NCBI RefSeq assembly: GCF_030936135.1
Contig: NC_082599.1
Location: 3,086,847 to 3,150,846 of the forward strand
Direction: 5' to 3'
Source of the DNA: Gavia stellata
Lineage: Eukaryota > Chordata > Aves > Gaviiformes > Gaviidae
DNA length: 64,000 nt
The notes beneath the pieces are model-generated. The model was not told where the DNA came from and did no database searches. It saw nothing but the letters and a program-made list of their open reading frames with translations. Positions 23,251 through 36,500 of this stretch are shown one piece after another (the stretch's first letter is position 1; each line of letters starts with the position of its first letter). The position numbers and the translations under genes are program-made.

Positions 23251-25974
23251 AAGGAAAGGCAGGTCTTTTCTTTCTAAAGACCTTCCTGCGCAGGCCCCAT
23301 GTCCTTGGGTGCTATTGCAGTGCACAGCACCAGGGCAGGGTGAAGAAGTGTCTGCTTCAGGGGCAGTAGACATTAATGAAATAGGTGGCTCCTGTTCTCC
23401 TCTCTGAGCTCCTGTGCCACCTAGATGAGCCATTTCATTTGTGCACATGGCATTTCTTTTTCCAGACTCAGCTCTACAGCTAGGCCTGCTGTAGGTAGAG
23501 TAGTTGGAACAGGGGGATGGCCATAGCCCTGCTTTTTGACTGTTCCCTCTAAAGGGTCAGGCTGGAGGGGCCTTGACTTTTGCTGTGAGTCTGTGGTCTC
23601 TCCTAGGAAAGAAAAGTCAAGGATTGCTGATTGTGCCAGGGGGAACGAGGCTGACTCACTGGTGTCTCCATCCCAAATCTATGAGGTCCCTTTCCTGCTT
23701 GCATCCCGCTTCCTGCAACTGGGATGAGCAAACGCAACTCCAGCCCTGCAGCAACGCTGCTGCTTTTCCAGACAGGGACTGCCGGTCTCTGCACCTCTTC
23801 CCACATCGCTAGCACTTGGCATGGGTGCAAAGCAGTGGGGGAAGGAGGCTGTTCTGTGCTAGACGTCTCGAGGAGCAGATGTTTTTGCTTTGCATGTATG
23901 GGAGTGCAAGAAGAGCCCAATGGGACAACCATGGGTTGATGTGCCGGCTTCCCCCTTGATCAGCATTTCTGCTTGTGTTCCTGGAGTGCATGATTCAAAT
24001 AGCCCGGCCGCATCTCAGAGGGCTTTATTGGGTGTAATGACAGCACTTAACAAGCATTGCACAAGTGTGTCACAGGGGGAATCCTCCGGGCTCTGAGTCA
24101 GGGATGCTCCGTTTGGACAGCTGAGCTGTATGCAGTACGGTGAACGCAGTTGGCTGTGCAATGAGCACGCACTCTCATCCCCAGGGCCTGCTGCGAGCAG
24201 GGATGGACTGCTTCTACTCCCACCAACATCCATGTTGAAATTCCCTTCCTGGAGTAGGACTGGACTCATGATCTTGCTCTGGATCCCAAAGGAAACCCTG
24301 TGGAACCAAAGAGTGCAACTGGGACGAGGGGAGGTGGAGCATGCAGGAGGTCTGGAGACCATTGCTGCAAAGAAGGAGAAGGGCTTTCTAGGCTCAAAAT
24401 GGGCACCCGCTGTCCTCTGGTGAGATGGAGCTTGGTGCTTTCTGCCCAGTCAGGTGGTGGCAGGTGCTGGGGTGATGGTGCCGGTTAAAACCACTGAAAT
24501 ATAGTGGAAAGGAAGGGGAAATAGCAGGGGGAGAAGTATTGGCCAGCGCACGTATGTCTTGTCCGCATGCTCAGCTAAGGCTGAATGGGGCACAGCCCCA
24601 AGGCTGCAGCAAGAGCTGTTCCCATCCTGTCTCACTAAACCCGTCTCTGCTTTGTTGACACCACCGAGAGCCAAATGAAGGCCCAGGGTCCATAAGAGCC
24701 AAGACAGTTCAGTGGGGCTTAGTACTGAAAGGAGGGGAATACCCAGGAAAGTCTGTAAGGGCAGGAGCCCTCCCATGATGTATCCAACAGGGCTTTGCCG
24801 GATCAGGTCCAGGGTTTGTCTTGCAGAAAAGCCAGTCCTAAAACTGCCTATGCCAACAGTTTCCATCTAGCCTGGGCCATTCATAATGCTCTTCTCCCCT
24901 TCTGTCCCTTTAAAAGCAGCAAGTTTTTCTTTAAGTCCTGTTATCATCTTAGCACAACCTGTAAAAATCCATCACTTCATCAGTTCACTCCAAATTCTAC
25001 TTGTGCTTGCAAAAAACAAGGGGAGGGAAGAAGAACTGATACATTAACTCCCTTGTTCTGAACTCCTAACATAGGGCACTGCTTTTAAAAACAGCCTGTA
25101 AACCAGGGGAGAGTGTTATGCATCACAAAGACGTTGTTTGTCTCTTTTCCTTCTTTGTCACCTGCATATTCACAGTCCCCTTCCCACTTGGATGTTGCTG
25201 ATACCCAGAGAGAGCTTTGCATTTGTAGAGCCTGGGCCATCAAAGGAGTTGACGGTGCCTTTGGTCTCCTCATCACAGTTTCTGTTCTGGTGTAAATAAT
25301 AGACAGTTATGCTTTATAATGGTGTAGTAACAGGGATAGCAGGGATGCTGTTACTCTTTTCCAGCACGGATATTCCTCCACACTCTGTTGGTGTGAAATG
25401 CTTTTCTCTTATTGCATCTTTGCACACTCTCAGACTTCACCAACAAGGTCATGTTATAGCGTGTGGGCTGGTTCCCTTCTCACATCACAGGCCTCACAAG
25501 GCATCCCAGGTGTCTGGGATGGTCATTTCTTCTCTGCCATGGGGGCTCTGTAAGTTCAAAGTGTGTTGGAGGAGGTTTGCCTCAAAGGCTCAGAGAGTGC
25601 CTCAGGGGTTCCTCGAGCTCAGATCATGGTAGACCCTCACATTTCTGGCCTGGTCACGTGTCTATTCACAGGTTTGGAAACTCTCCTGGTTGCCATGCAT
25701 CAATCCTAGTGTTCAGTTTAAGCATGTCTTCCAGTAAAGACATCTAGTCCACAAATGAAGATGCTCAGATTCCCATCAGGAGCCTGTGCATAGGTTCTAC
25801 TTCCAGTTAAGATGCTTGATGGCATCCTGGATGTCCTCAGAGGCCTGGCAGGGATTGGATACAATCCACTGATGACATGCTCCTTTCTCAGCAGCAGATG
25901 GAGGCCAGTCAAGAAAACCCGAGAGCATGTCAGTGGCACTTGATGCCTATCTGCAGGCAACTGAGCAAAGCCTT

Positions 25975-26130
25975 GGGGTGGAATTCATTTTACCCATTAC
26001 ATGTCTGCAATTTAGATGTCTCCATCCAAGCCAGGTGCTCTTGGCTCCTTTCATTAATGGGGAGAAATGGCCCCTTTCTTATGGTGCAATTCACGTCTCA
26101 GTCCTTCGACTGAGCTTGACTGGTTAAATG
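25975..26130. repeat. Possible ancient dispersed repeat
   Basis: GTGGAATTCATTTTACCCAT and the next bases (TACATGTCTGCAATTTAGAT) resemble GATGGAATTCACTCATTTAA and TTTTAGCCATGTAATGCTTA at 34485-34525. The common pattern suggests an old repeat family, too diverged to name. Confidence 0.2.
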
Positions 26131-28604
26131 CTCTGCAACGATGGAGGAGTTGAGGCAACCAGCTCAGAGACATCTCCACCACTGTCATCCAGGTTTAGTC
26201 AGATTATACCCAAGAGAGGGAATCCTTTTTGAGAGTTTGCTCATTTGCCTATTTCCTAGCTGTTAAAATATGAGCTCTATTTTTAATTCCCATTGCCTGG
26301 CATAATTTCACATGGCTAAAATTAAGTCATGGACGTTTTGTCCATCTTCTTCCTGCATTTTAACAAGTTCTTTAGTGCACAGTGCCCACTGATGTGTTGG
26401 AATGGTGCAGCCATGGTACGCTATTGCAGGAACGTGCATGCCATCCAGGCGGGTACTAAAAACCTCTAGGCCACCCCTCTCCTCAGCAAATTCACACCAA
26501 CTTATATTTTGTCATGTCTCAGTATAGCTGCTGAAAGCCTAAGCACTTTGACTGTTTTGCAGCTTTTTCCATAAGATATTTAGTCCTGCCTCTAATCCAG
26601 CACACTCCAGAGCACAAATACATCTTTCTAGTGCTCCTTATACTCAAACACATCCAGAGTCTCCCACCATCCTCCAACCACATCCACAAGTCATTACATC
26701 AAGCTTGTGATAGAACTTAATCTCAAAGCTTTTTAAAAAGAGATATAAAATGGCTTTCTTGCTTCCCTATCATGACAGCTATCTCAGCAGAGGACACAGT
26801 CACTCTTATTAATGCAGGAGTTGTATCTGCAGTTCCGAGAATTCCTCTGACTTTGTTTTTCTTTCGGTTCTCTGCAATCAAACCCCTTTCTATTTTCCCA
26901 GTCTATATTTCTTAATTTCACTTTCCAGGTTCGTATTTCCTCTACATCTCTTTTGAAAGATGCAGGTTTATGGCAGAGGTTACACACATTCAGGTTTCCA
27001 GGGAAGCTGCTGTTATTCAACAGAATTCATGTTGTGGGACCGAGCGGCGACAAAAGGCAGAGCCCATCTCTGCTATAGCCAAGCCTGTGAAATGAAGCCA
27101 AACAGCACTGAGCAGAGCAGGAGTTTCTTCTGCTTCCAAAAGGGTGCACCTTGTCTAATAGAGATATTTACTAAGGGGTGGGAAGGCAGGAATGAAACTC
27201 CTTGAACAGATGCCAAGCCTACCATTCAGTTTGTCCCTCTGTCCCCAGAAGAACGACAATAGAGCCTGTTACTATACAGCGTTGTGTGGCATGACAGAAA
27301 GCAACTCTAAATCCTTTGCAGACTGAGGGACACACTTAAGGGAGCATTTCCATTTTTTTACAAGCCTACGGTAGCCGGGAAGAAACAGGACGGTCTAAGC
27401 TCTTGCTAAACAGGTAGGAGCCCATCCAAAGCCCAGTAAAGACTGGGGAAACACCACTGGGCATCAGATAAGATCTGTAGCATTTACTGGGAGACCCACG
27501 GTTCCTTTAGAGGCATGAAAATCTGCTTAATACTGGTTTTGAGGAGATGCAGCTTTAGCAGTCTCTAGCCAAGTGTCTTTTAGAGTTACTGGCGAGAAAT
27601 AGGTTGCAACTCATCTGACGTATGTTAGACATTTACTTTTGGATGAGATGACTCACATTCCAGCTGTGCCAGTTTTCTCACCGTTGCCTGCAAGAGAATC
27701 CCAGATGACTAGGTCAGACAAAGATATCCCCTTTTAGACAGATAAATCCAGCTTCTTTTTTTTTTTTTATTTGAATACAGTCCTAAAGGCTAGGAGCATC
27801 TAGGCATTTAATGATCTACCTAGACACGTAGAATACTGAAAGAGGATACTACCTTTGGAAGACCCTTTTGAACGTCCTGGTGGGCATTGCTTTACATCTT
27901 TAGCAATCAAATTACCTTTAAAAACCCATCTCTTGAAGTCCTGGTGTTGCATTCCGCATATAGGTATAAAAGAGTTGAGCAAAAATCCCATATCTCAGAA
28001 GGGTATTTGAAGGGAATTCTTATAAAGCATCATTTTCTTGCACATTCTTCCATGGGAAGAGCAGACCTGATGCGTTTGTCGTGAAATACTTTGCCTTACC
28101 AATCCAGACCAGGAGTCCTGGGTACCTCATTTGATCCTGCATGCTACAGGAATGCTGCCTCTCCTTGTGGCTTTGTAATGCTGGTGCAGAGCCGTTCTGG
28201 AGGCCCTGGGAACAGTACCTTTTGAAGATGTGTAGGTGCTGGGAAGATGGACTAAAGGCGTTATGAAGTGTGTGTTGATATAGTCTGTTATTTTCTGGCA
28301 GTGAGGGATCCAGAGATTGGGAGGCTCAGTCCAGCCTGGCCCATTCCCCAGCTGGCTTGAACAGGGCGTGCTGATTTTTTTCAAGGTTTTGATATGCTCT
28401 CATTTACAAATAGTGTAAGTCTACAGAGAAAGAAAGCGGCAGCCTGATCTCCGGGGTCTGAAAGCTGTTTTGCTGCAGCATTAGCAGAGGTGTGGTTTGG
28501 TCACCATCTGGAAAGATTTGCTGGTGGAAGTGCTTAGACAAACCAATAAAAGGCTAAGTGGAAAAGGACAGAAGAAGTGAAGTGCAAGGCTATTTAGACA
28601 CATA

Positions 28605-28775
28605 ATTCGTGCTTTATGCCTTAGACTTATTGACTGCATTGCTGCAACCTGATCAATTAACTGATTTTATTGAGCTGCCCCTTGTCAGTGGATTGCAGTG
28701 ACTGGTCCATGAATACCCTTAGCTCATTCTGAATGTGAGGAAAAGTGGATTAGCTCTGTTGCTTTTATTGAAGTG
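28605..28775. promoter_or_regulatory. Candidate intronic enhancer with clustered CDX/HOX-like motifs
   Basis: About 170 AT-rich bases contain CTTTATG (28612-28618), TTTTATTG (28665-28672), TTTTATTG again (28763-28770) and a homeodomain-like CAATTAA core near 28655. CDX proteins are known regulators in the same tailbud domain as WNT3A, so a regulatory role is conceivable. Such motifs are common in AT-rich DNA, hence the low confidence. Confidence 0.2.
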
Positions 28776-31642
28776 CTTATTTCTCCTCACATGCTGTAGA
28801 GAGAACAGAAGTTAAGCAGCACAGATTTAGCTGTCTAACTATTCAGCACCTTAGGTTAGTTGAGATGCATCCCACTGTGTGTTTGCCATAATAGGTATAA
28901 CAACTTCTACCATCATTAAATCATTCGATCCAGAAATCATCTCCTCCATCCTCATGTGCCCCAGGCTGGATTAAATATGCCTAAATCAGAATTGTGAAGA
29001 AGTGGTGGATATAAGAGGTAGTTAGCACTGGGTCATTACTAACAAGAATATCAGCTGGATAAGGAAGGAGCTTACTGGATCACAGCCTTTTTCATGGTCA
29101 TGGATATTAGTGGATTGATTGCAAAACCTAAAAGTCACTTACAACAGAAGACTAAGGGCACAGTGGGAACTAGTTTTTGCCTGAAAGAGTATAAGGTCCA
29201 AGCAGATGGGGCAAACAACTGACTTGAAAGAGAATAGATAAGACACATTAGCAGAAGATTGGGAATCAGACAGGGAAATGCTAATTCAGTGGCCACTGAA
29301 ATCCTTGGCGCAACTTGCCCACAGGCATATGGGAAGTCTGTGATAGAAACGAGCATTGAGTCCATCTGTCCTGCTGACGCAATGTGTGGTCTCAGTCTCC
29401 TGGTGAATTAAAGGTTCGAGCTCAGTGCTAACACAAGGCAGTGTGTTGTCAGTACAGCTTTCTAAAACAGCTCCACTAAAATTACGAGCAAACTGTCATA
29501 TTTAACAGAAGAGTTTCCAAACTGTAGTACAGAAACTAATTCAAGGATTATATAGTCTAGCATATATTTACAGCCACAGATACAGCGGTGGTGTTTGACA
29601 CCAACAGTGATGCTAGCGGTGGCTCCTGTTGCCTCTGACACTGATACTCAGACAGAATAAATCAAGAAATTCTGTCCTGCACACAAGCTCCAGAAACAGG
29701 GCAATACAGGCTCTTGTTTGGAGTCTTGTATGCAAGAGCCCAGTTTTGTCCATCTCTCGCACAGGAAGGGTAGGACGATATGCAAGACCTTGGTTATCTA
29801 ATGAAGTGCAGACTCTGTAATAACCCAGGGGAAAATGATAACTCAGGGCCTAGAGCACATCCTTAGGACATGGGACCTTCGGTCATATCCCTTCTTTGCC
29901 CTCCACAAGCCTAAACAAAGAGCTTGGTGACCTGGACAGACGAGAATCAGAAAGCTGGAAAACAAGAGAGTTTCCTACAGTCTCTAGCAGAGGCAGGCGG
30001 CACGCATCCCATTTCAATGTACAGTATGGTGTCACTGAGCAGAGCCTGAGGTACAGGAAGAAAAGCTGCACTGGAATTACCTTTGACTTACTGTTTAAAA
30101 AAAAAAAACCCACGGGGGCGAGGATAACAGCCAGGGCAGCTGGACGCATATGAGTCAGTACGACAGAGACCATGAGTGAGGAAGCTTAGGTTTGTTCACT
30201 CTATTGTAGAGACGTAAGTAATGCTTACGCACTGCAGCCATGCTGAGCAGGATTGGTCATACTCCATCTCAGAGCTGGACATCTCATCTGAGGTAGTCAT
30301 CTAAGCTCCCTTTCTAGTCAATGAATGAAGGCTGACACTTCCTCACTGTGATTCATCAGACCTATCTTTGATGTCAATCTTTGGATGCAATGACTCTCTC
30401 TGTAGGAGCTGATCTCTATGCTGGTGATCACAAGAACCAAGGTGACTAGTTGGGTGCTGCCTGACTCCTGGATGAACAAGGTTAGGTCAAATGCTCTAAC
30501 TCCATCATGCCCAAATCCTTATATGTTCATCTTGCCAACAGCTGTGGGACCCTATGGACAAGGAATTTGTATTTCTGCAAAAGTCTGTCCTTTTTGGTTT
30601 TCTGTGGTGCTAGCCTACAATACAAAGGCTGATTCAAGAAAAGTGCTCTTGCAGAAGCGTCATTCGTCAAAGAAATAGCCATTTGGACTGATTTTTGTAA
30701 CCAGTAATAAGCTGCCAATGGGAGGTACCATGACAGAGACCACCCTCAAGGACAATCACGATTCTGAAATCACTGCAGCAAGAGTCACCAACTCATATTG
30801 TCTTCTCCTGAGCTTGAGATTTTTACAGTTCTGCTGACCTTGCTGATAAGATCTGTACAGATTTATTCACTCACTTGTGCTGTCTAGTCCTCAAATTCCC
30901 AGACTGTTTCTATTACTGTGAATGAGGAAGAGTTTGGCTAATCTTAAATTTCCTTGATCTTAAAGATGTCAGGAAAGATGCCTGGGATTTTCTTTGATGC
31001 CAGAAGAATATGGTGGCTTCAATATAATGGAAGAGTGAGAGAAGTGACGTGAACATCCCTCTAAACTGCCTAAATTTCAGGTCTCTATATAGGTTTTGCT
31101 ATTAAAACTGTCTGGGTGCTAAGTTAGGCATGAACTTAGCCTTAGGCACTACTACGCTAAGTTAAGACTTTATTACTAATATTAGGAGAGACTAGATGGA
31201 GACACCTCAGGTGTAATTTGTGTAATTTTCAGCCAGTGTTGGCCCCCTTCTCTGTGAAATTCAGGCCCTTCCAAAGTGTGTTTGAAATGCAGACGTCTAA
31301 TTGTAAGGGGAGAGCTTGTGCAAAATGACTGATGTCCTTCAGGGCATGCACTTTGTGGCCCCAGAGGGGCTGGCGGGCTGGAGGCAGGGAGGGGCTCATG
31401 GAAGGGCTCTCAGATACTTTGCTCCTCTACTCCATCTCTTACAGCTGGTTTCTGACTGAACCAAGGCTTAAGCAATCCTGCTGCCTGTCTGTTAGTCCCC
31501 GTAATGACATTCGAACCTATCGTCCCAATGAGCTTTGTTTGGCAGAGGTTCTCAAAGATATTGGATACCCACAAGTCTCACAAAAACGGGCAGCTAAGTA
31601 AAGGAGAGATGTGACCAGTGCCCTCACAGAGGGAGAGGCTGC

Positions 31643-31725
31643 CGTGTGTGTGCATACGTGTGTGTGCACGTGTGCATGTGAGTAAGCCTGCACATGTGTG
31701 TGCATGCATACATGTGTGTGTGCAA
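31643..31725 (+). repeat. TG/TGCA microsatellite
   Basis: Interrupted TG repeat with GCAT and GCAC insertions. It creates open frames on both strands that encode Cys/Val/His-rich or Thr/His-rich peptides, which are artefacts of the repeat. Confidence 0.9.
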
Positions 31726-32348
31726 TGTTCCCTGAACATCAACAATCCAGACAAGAGGACAGAGAAGTCAGTGCTCATGAGTTTCAGTGCCCATGGAATA
31801 ATTCCTTGCTCTATTTTTTTTTTTTAATCCATTCATCTTGTTTCTTCCCCCTTCCTTATTTTGACTATGTGATTTGTGGGAGGAAGGAGAACATGGAAGG
31901 TGTGGGCCATGCCATGAATCTCTTGATAGACATATTGGATCGTATGACTGAGAAAGAGACAAAGTGAATGAACCTTTTCATTAGGTTGAAGGAGGATGGA
32001 GGGCTCCAATTCTTGGAAAGTCCATGCTTGCCAGCCACAGCTTGTCTCCCATACCAGGACGACACATACCACATGTCCCTCACCTGGGAGGCACCTGACA
32101 GCATGGCTGTGCATTGCAGGCGTTCTGGAGGAAGGTCACAAGATAGCGTGAATAAGAGCGATGAAGGGTTTGTGAGAATGGCCGGCTTGTGTCTTGTGAG
32201 CACAGGAGCAAGACAGCTGCAGACGTGCCCCCACTTCCCTGGTGGAGTGGTGTTAGCAGCTCCCAGTGATGTCTCCCAGAAAAGCCCAGTTAACAACTAC
32301 TTTGAGCATTCTTTGGAGAAAAGAAGTACCTGTTATGAAGGAAGATAG

Positions 32349-32415
32349 TTATATACATATATAATACATATACATGTGTATGTATGAATATGCGTAGGCA
32401 GGTACATGCATGTAT
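32349..32415 (+). repeat. TA/TG-rich microsatellite
   Basis: Mixed ATATAC, ATACAT and TGTATG units. Confidence 0.8.
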
Positions 32416-33114
32416 CCCTCTCCTTAGCTTTAGCTTCTACTCCAAAGACAGGTCGAACTCAAGGGAAATCTTCCCTTGACTTTAGCAGACTTTGGAGCAA
32501 TCTCTTTGTCTCATGTCTTAGACTCTGAGCTCCTTTAGGTCTTGATCCTGCAAGTTGCTTCACATTTTGATTCTGGGCCAGAAAAGTGCTGCTTAGCTTT
32601 GTGTTTATCCTTAAATATCTGGGCAGTTCTGTTCATTTTCTATGCACAGGCACCAAGCTGGGTCACACAGGTTGAGATCAAGCCCGAGAGCAGGGAGAGT
32701 CTTTCCTGTGTTGGGCTGATACGTAGTGCATTATTATACATGCTATCAGGGACATAGAGTAATAATGTATGTAAATTACAGGCATATCTCTCAGTCCCAT
32801 CTCCTATCCCATTGCAGGAGAGAGAGGGAACCCAGTTAAGGCTTGTATATATCTGACAACATGCAGCAAAACTTGGCTAGGAGCTGGATGGGGTTTAGGG
32901 GCATGCAAAGGCAGAATTGCAGAACTTTTGTGTGTATCCTAATGGGCTTCAGCATTTGCAAAATCCATCCATATACTACCTATCCTGATCTGCACCCAGG
33001 TCTCAGATACTACAGGTGTGGAGAGCTTCTGCTCTGAGCTCCAAAGTTTTCTGGCTGAATCCCCAGTGTTGGCCAAGACTCAATCAATGTGAATAATTGA
33101 TCTGGTAGTTCCGT

Positions 33115-33270
33115 GGAAAAGCATAATCTGTTGGCGAGGGTGTGCTACTGAGATTTGAAAAACTTGGGTTCAAAACCCTGCTTCAAATCAAGCAGAGGAA
33201 ACTTATGAAGCTCATTTTCCCATACCATGGGTAAGTGCCCTAACCACTAAGTTGCTGACTATGAGTATAA
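33115..33270 (+). mobile_element. Ancient tRNA-derived SINE relic
   Basis: The stretch includes GGTTCAAAACC (33167-33177), one mismatch from the polymerase III B-box, then CTTCAAATCAAGCAGAGGAA and GGGTAAGTGCCCTAACCACT. This order matches a tRNA-derived repeat familiar from turtle and crocodile DNA (…GGTTCAAGTCCCTGCTC…CAGGTGAGTGCCCTAACCAC…). It is far too diverged to be a working tRNA gene. Confidence 0.5.
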
Positions 33271-33339
33271 AGGGGACATTGCGTCCTCTAACTTCACTTT
33301 GGGAATGGCACCTTAGGGGATGGGCACATGAACAAATTA

Positions 33340-33500
33340 CCACGAGGTAAGTTAGGGTGTGAACTAAGAAGATGCCAGTTTTTCTGTGGTAACTGCCCGT
33401 GTGAATGCTCTTACCCTGCAATAAATACAAGATGGTTCATACATACCAGGGGGTAAGAACGTTCACATGGGTGTTCACATGGCTCACACCCTGGTTTGAC
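33340..33500. repeat. Foldback repeat relic
   Basis: GTTAGGGTGTGAAC near 33352 is the approximate reverse complement of GCTCACACCCTGG near 33482. Between them are TTTTCTGTGGTAACTGCCCG and TGTGAATGCTCTTACCCTGC. A related sequence occurs at 38350-38400 (CTTGGTAACTGTCTGTGTGC). It resembles old non-autonomous DNA transposons common in reptile and bird genomes, but I cannot name it. Confidence 0.4.
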
Positions 33501-36500
33501 TCCCAGTAACTTGGGTCTGTGCCTCTAACCTCAGTACCCTTGAGAATCCATCCTGAAAAAAAAAACCAAACTCTTCTGTTTTACAAAACCCCCAAATCTG
33601 CCATTTCTACATTTCCAATTATAATTATTTTAGTGCAATTTTGGTTTGCCAGAAATTATTTGCTGAGCTTGACTCCACTGCACTGTTTTGGCAGAGAACA
33701 GTTCTCCCTGAGATCCTTGCGGCCAGGTTTAGCCAACGTGGGCAGATAGTCTACTGATGCCTCAGAAGCTTTGCCTGTCTCGTAGTCAGAGACATTTTGG
33801 GCACTGACATAATGCTAATATCCCCATTTCTCACAGCCAGCCCCTGAGCCCTGAAGAGTTTTAAACATGTGGAGATATGAAGTGAGGCACATAAAACACT
33901 ATTTAGCCATATAGAGAAAAGGTGGTGTGGTTGTGAGATGAGCAGTGCTTACAGGTTACCTTGAGGTCAGTGGGTGCTCAGAGCTTTTTCATGCGCTTCC
34001 CATAGGTCTGGGAAATGGCCACAAAGGAAGGCAGCAGCTCTGAAGAGAAGACCTTGATTTCAGTTCTTGGTATACTGATCTGGGAGCCTTCCAGGGTTGC
34101 AGAAATAGACAACTTTGCCTAAGAGCACGCCGAGCATAACTGTGCCTGGGCCCAAGTGACTGAACAAGGGAAAATGCCTTTAAAATGTTCCAGTCACCGG
34201 ACTCAATGTTCCAGTCAAAAAAAACCCCCACTTGCTTATGAGGTGGGATCTTGTCTCATGATGATCCCAAAGGCTGGCTGACTCAAGCTATCTTGAGGCA
34301 TGTCCTTTCAAGTTAGATTGGGAAGATTCAATTCCTTCTTGAGGAAGTGTTCCACCAACTGGGGACAACTCTGTTTTGAAAACAGGGCTTTCTCAGAAAG
34401 TTTGAGAGCACCTTCTGTTTCCAAGCATACAAGGAGTTGTACCTGTGCTCTATTGGGTGACAGCACACTCTCCTAACAGACCTCTGGATGGAATTCACTC
34501 ATTTAATTTTAGCCATGTAATGCTTAACTATCTGAGCTAATCATCTTACCTCCCTCTAGAAAGATGGGCATCTTCTGAAGGAGATTCATCCTTCCTGAGA
34601 TAGGTATCTTTTTAGTGGATGTGATGAATCACTGTCTGGAGTTGCCTATCTTTCTCCATCCACGCTAGAAACAGCCTAAACACCTACCTTTTAGACAGCT
34701 AAAGTTGGGAGGTATGACGGAGTGCCTGAACACCCAACAAATGTCATTGATGTGATGCTGATGCCAGTTGGTGTCTGGAAGTTTTTTATCCCTGTTTTAA
34801 GAGTGGCTGATGAGAAGCCTTAAGTGTTTGTCAGGTCTTTGACCTTCCTGGGTGATTTTGCCTGGAGATAAGAGGTAAAAGACCCAAATCCTCTCTGGTG
34901 CAAACAGCACAAGTCTTCCAACTGAAGTGCATAAACAAGCTGAAGTAGATACTGCTTTGCAGAGTTACTTCAGGAGAAAGAAAAAGCTTGCCATTAAAAA
35001 ATGAAAACTGAATGGGAAGGCAGGTCTACTCCAAATACCAAAAAAGGCCTCAGAAAGAAATGGAAATGACCTCCCTTCCCATGGAAAGTGAGTGTTATAT
35101 TCTGTCCTGAGGTAGAAGCAGAACCTGCCAGTTTTTAGCTTTGGGGTGAACAACAGGATGTTAATCAGGCCAAAAACTTAACAAGGTTCAAGAGGATTTT
35201 TCAACAGAATTTTTCAAGGCAATATTTACAGAGGTATTACAAATATTCAGGATTGTCATTGTTAATGACAACAAGTAATTTTGGGCTTTTACTTCTGGGC
35301 TTAAGGTGACATCTGGCTATTGAAGACCAGAATAAGATTCATGCAAGGAAATAATGCTCCACAAATGTCCTGTGCAGGGTACTTAAATTTTCTTCTGGAG
35401 CAGCTGGTTCTGGCCACTCTAGGAAAGGGTTACTGGCCTCAGGACTGCTAATTCACATTTTTCTATAGGACTGGAGCATTGTTACCAGCCTGGTGTGCAA
35501 AGTGCTAATCCATTTATGGCTGCAATGGGGACACCAAGATCTTCGTAGAGAAAATACAAGCAAATTTTCATCACTTCACCCTTCAGAGGGCAGCTGATGC
35601 TTTGTGACTGTCTGATGGCTCAGTATAATTTTGACAATGTTCTGGAGAAATATTAAGCTGAGTTGCCAACAGTGTGTGCTAACCATGCTGAAAGGTGATT
35701 TAAAAACCTTTGCCTCTGAACTCACTGTTGAATTTATTTTTTTTTTCTGTGTGTGTGGCTCACAAGAAGGGTAGGATTCATCTTAGCAAGCTTCTGCCAC
35801 CTTAAAATTAAACCTCTAGTTTATGGCTTTTGTGTAGGCTCCTTTTATAGGGACTAACTCCCGCGGAAGGCAATTCAGCCCACTTATCCCGGACACCTAT
35901 ATTAGGACAGAGCAACTTGCTGAGGCCCTGATCTCTCTGCTATGAGGACGGGGGGGGTGGGGGGGGGCTAGTTGATATCATTAACTGGATTCCTGACTTC
36001 TGGGTGGCTACAGAGAGATAAGATGAACTCTGTTGCAGGTGACCAGCTTTGGCGTGAGCCTTGGTTTCTGCCATGAGCATGCGTAAGATTACAGTCCTGG
36101 AGAACTGAGAGTTTTTTGCAAATCTACTGAAGTCCTGCAGCCTTGAGAACCTGTTTAAAGCTGAAATGGTGTGAACTGGCACAGCCCTATAGCCTAGAGG
36201 ATGGGGACCGCAGCTGACAAATATCACCCCAACGGTATTACAGTGCGGAGATGAAATATGAGGTCATTGTGGCTGAGGAAGCTACGGAAGCTGCTTGCAC
36301 AGTGTTATGGCTTGAAAAGTTTACTAGTACCTACACGTCTTTTCAAAATCTAATTGTGCTAACACTATAGCAACCCTGACTCCAGGGAAGTTTTTAACCA
36401 AGCTATGAATCTCTGGAAGCTTTCTTCTTGCTTTGCTTCAATCCTCTACAGTGAGAAAGTCTCTGTCTCCAGACTGATTTCACAAGCATAAACCTCGGCA

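Larger units (their letters stand above)
19056..28604. other. Intron 1, mostly featureless
   Basis: GC content falls after the CpG island. No Wnt exon, other exon or well-preserved transposon was recognised, apart from a weak MIR-like relic at 23.1 kb and a possible old repeat at 26.0 kb. Confidence 0.5.
28776..33114. other. Intron 1, no recognised exon
   Basis: Holds the TG and TA/TG microsatellites at 31.6 and 32.35 kb. The bases at 31.07-31.28 kb look like an old diverged repeat containing short inverted motifs (TAGGCATGAACTTAGCC, TTAGGCACT), not classified. Confidence 0.4.

Noticed and set aside
31517..31827. His/Thr/Cys/Val-rich frames
   Set aside because: They are translations of the TG/TGCA microsatellite.
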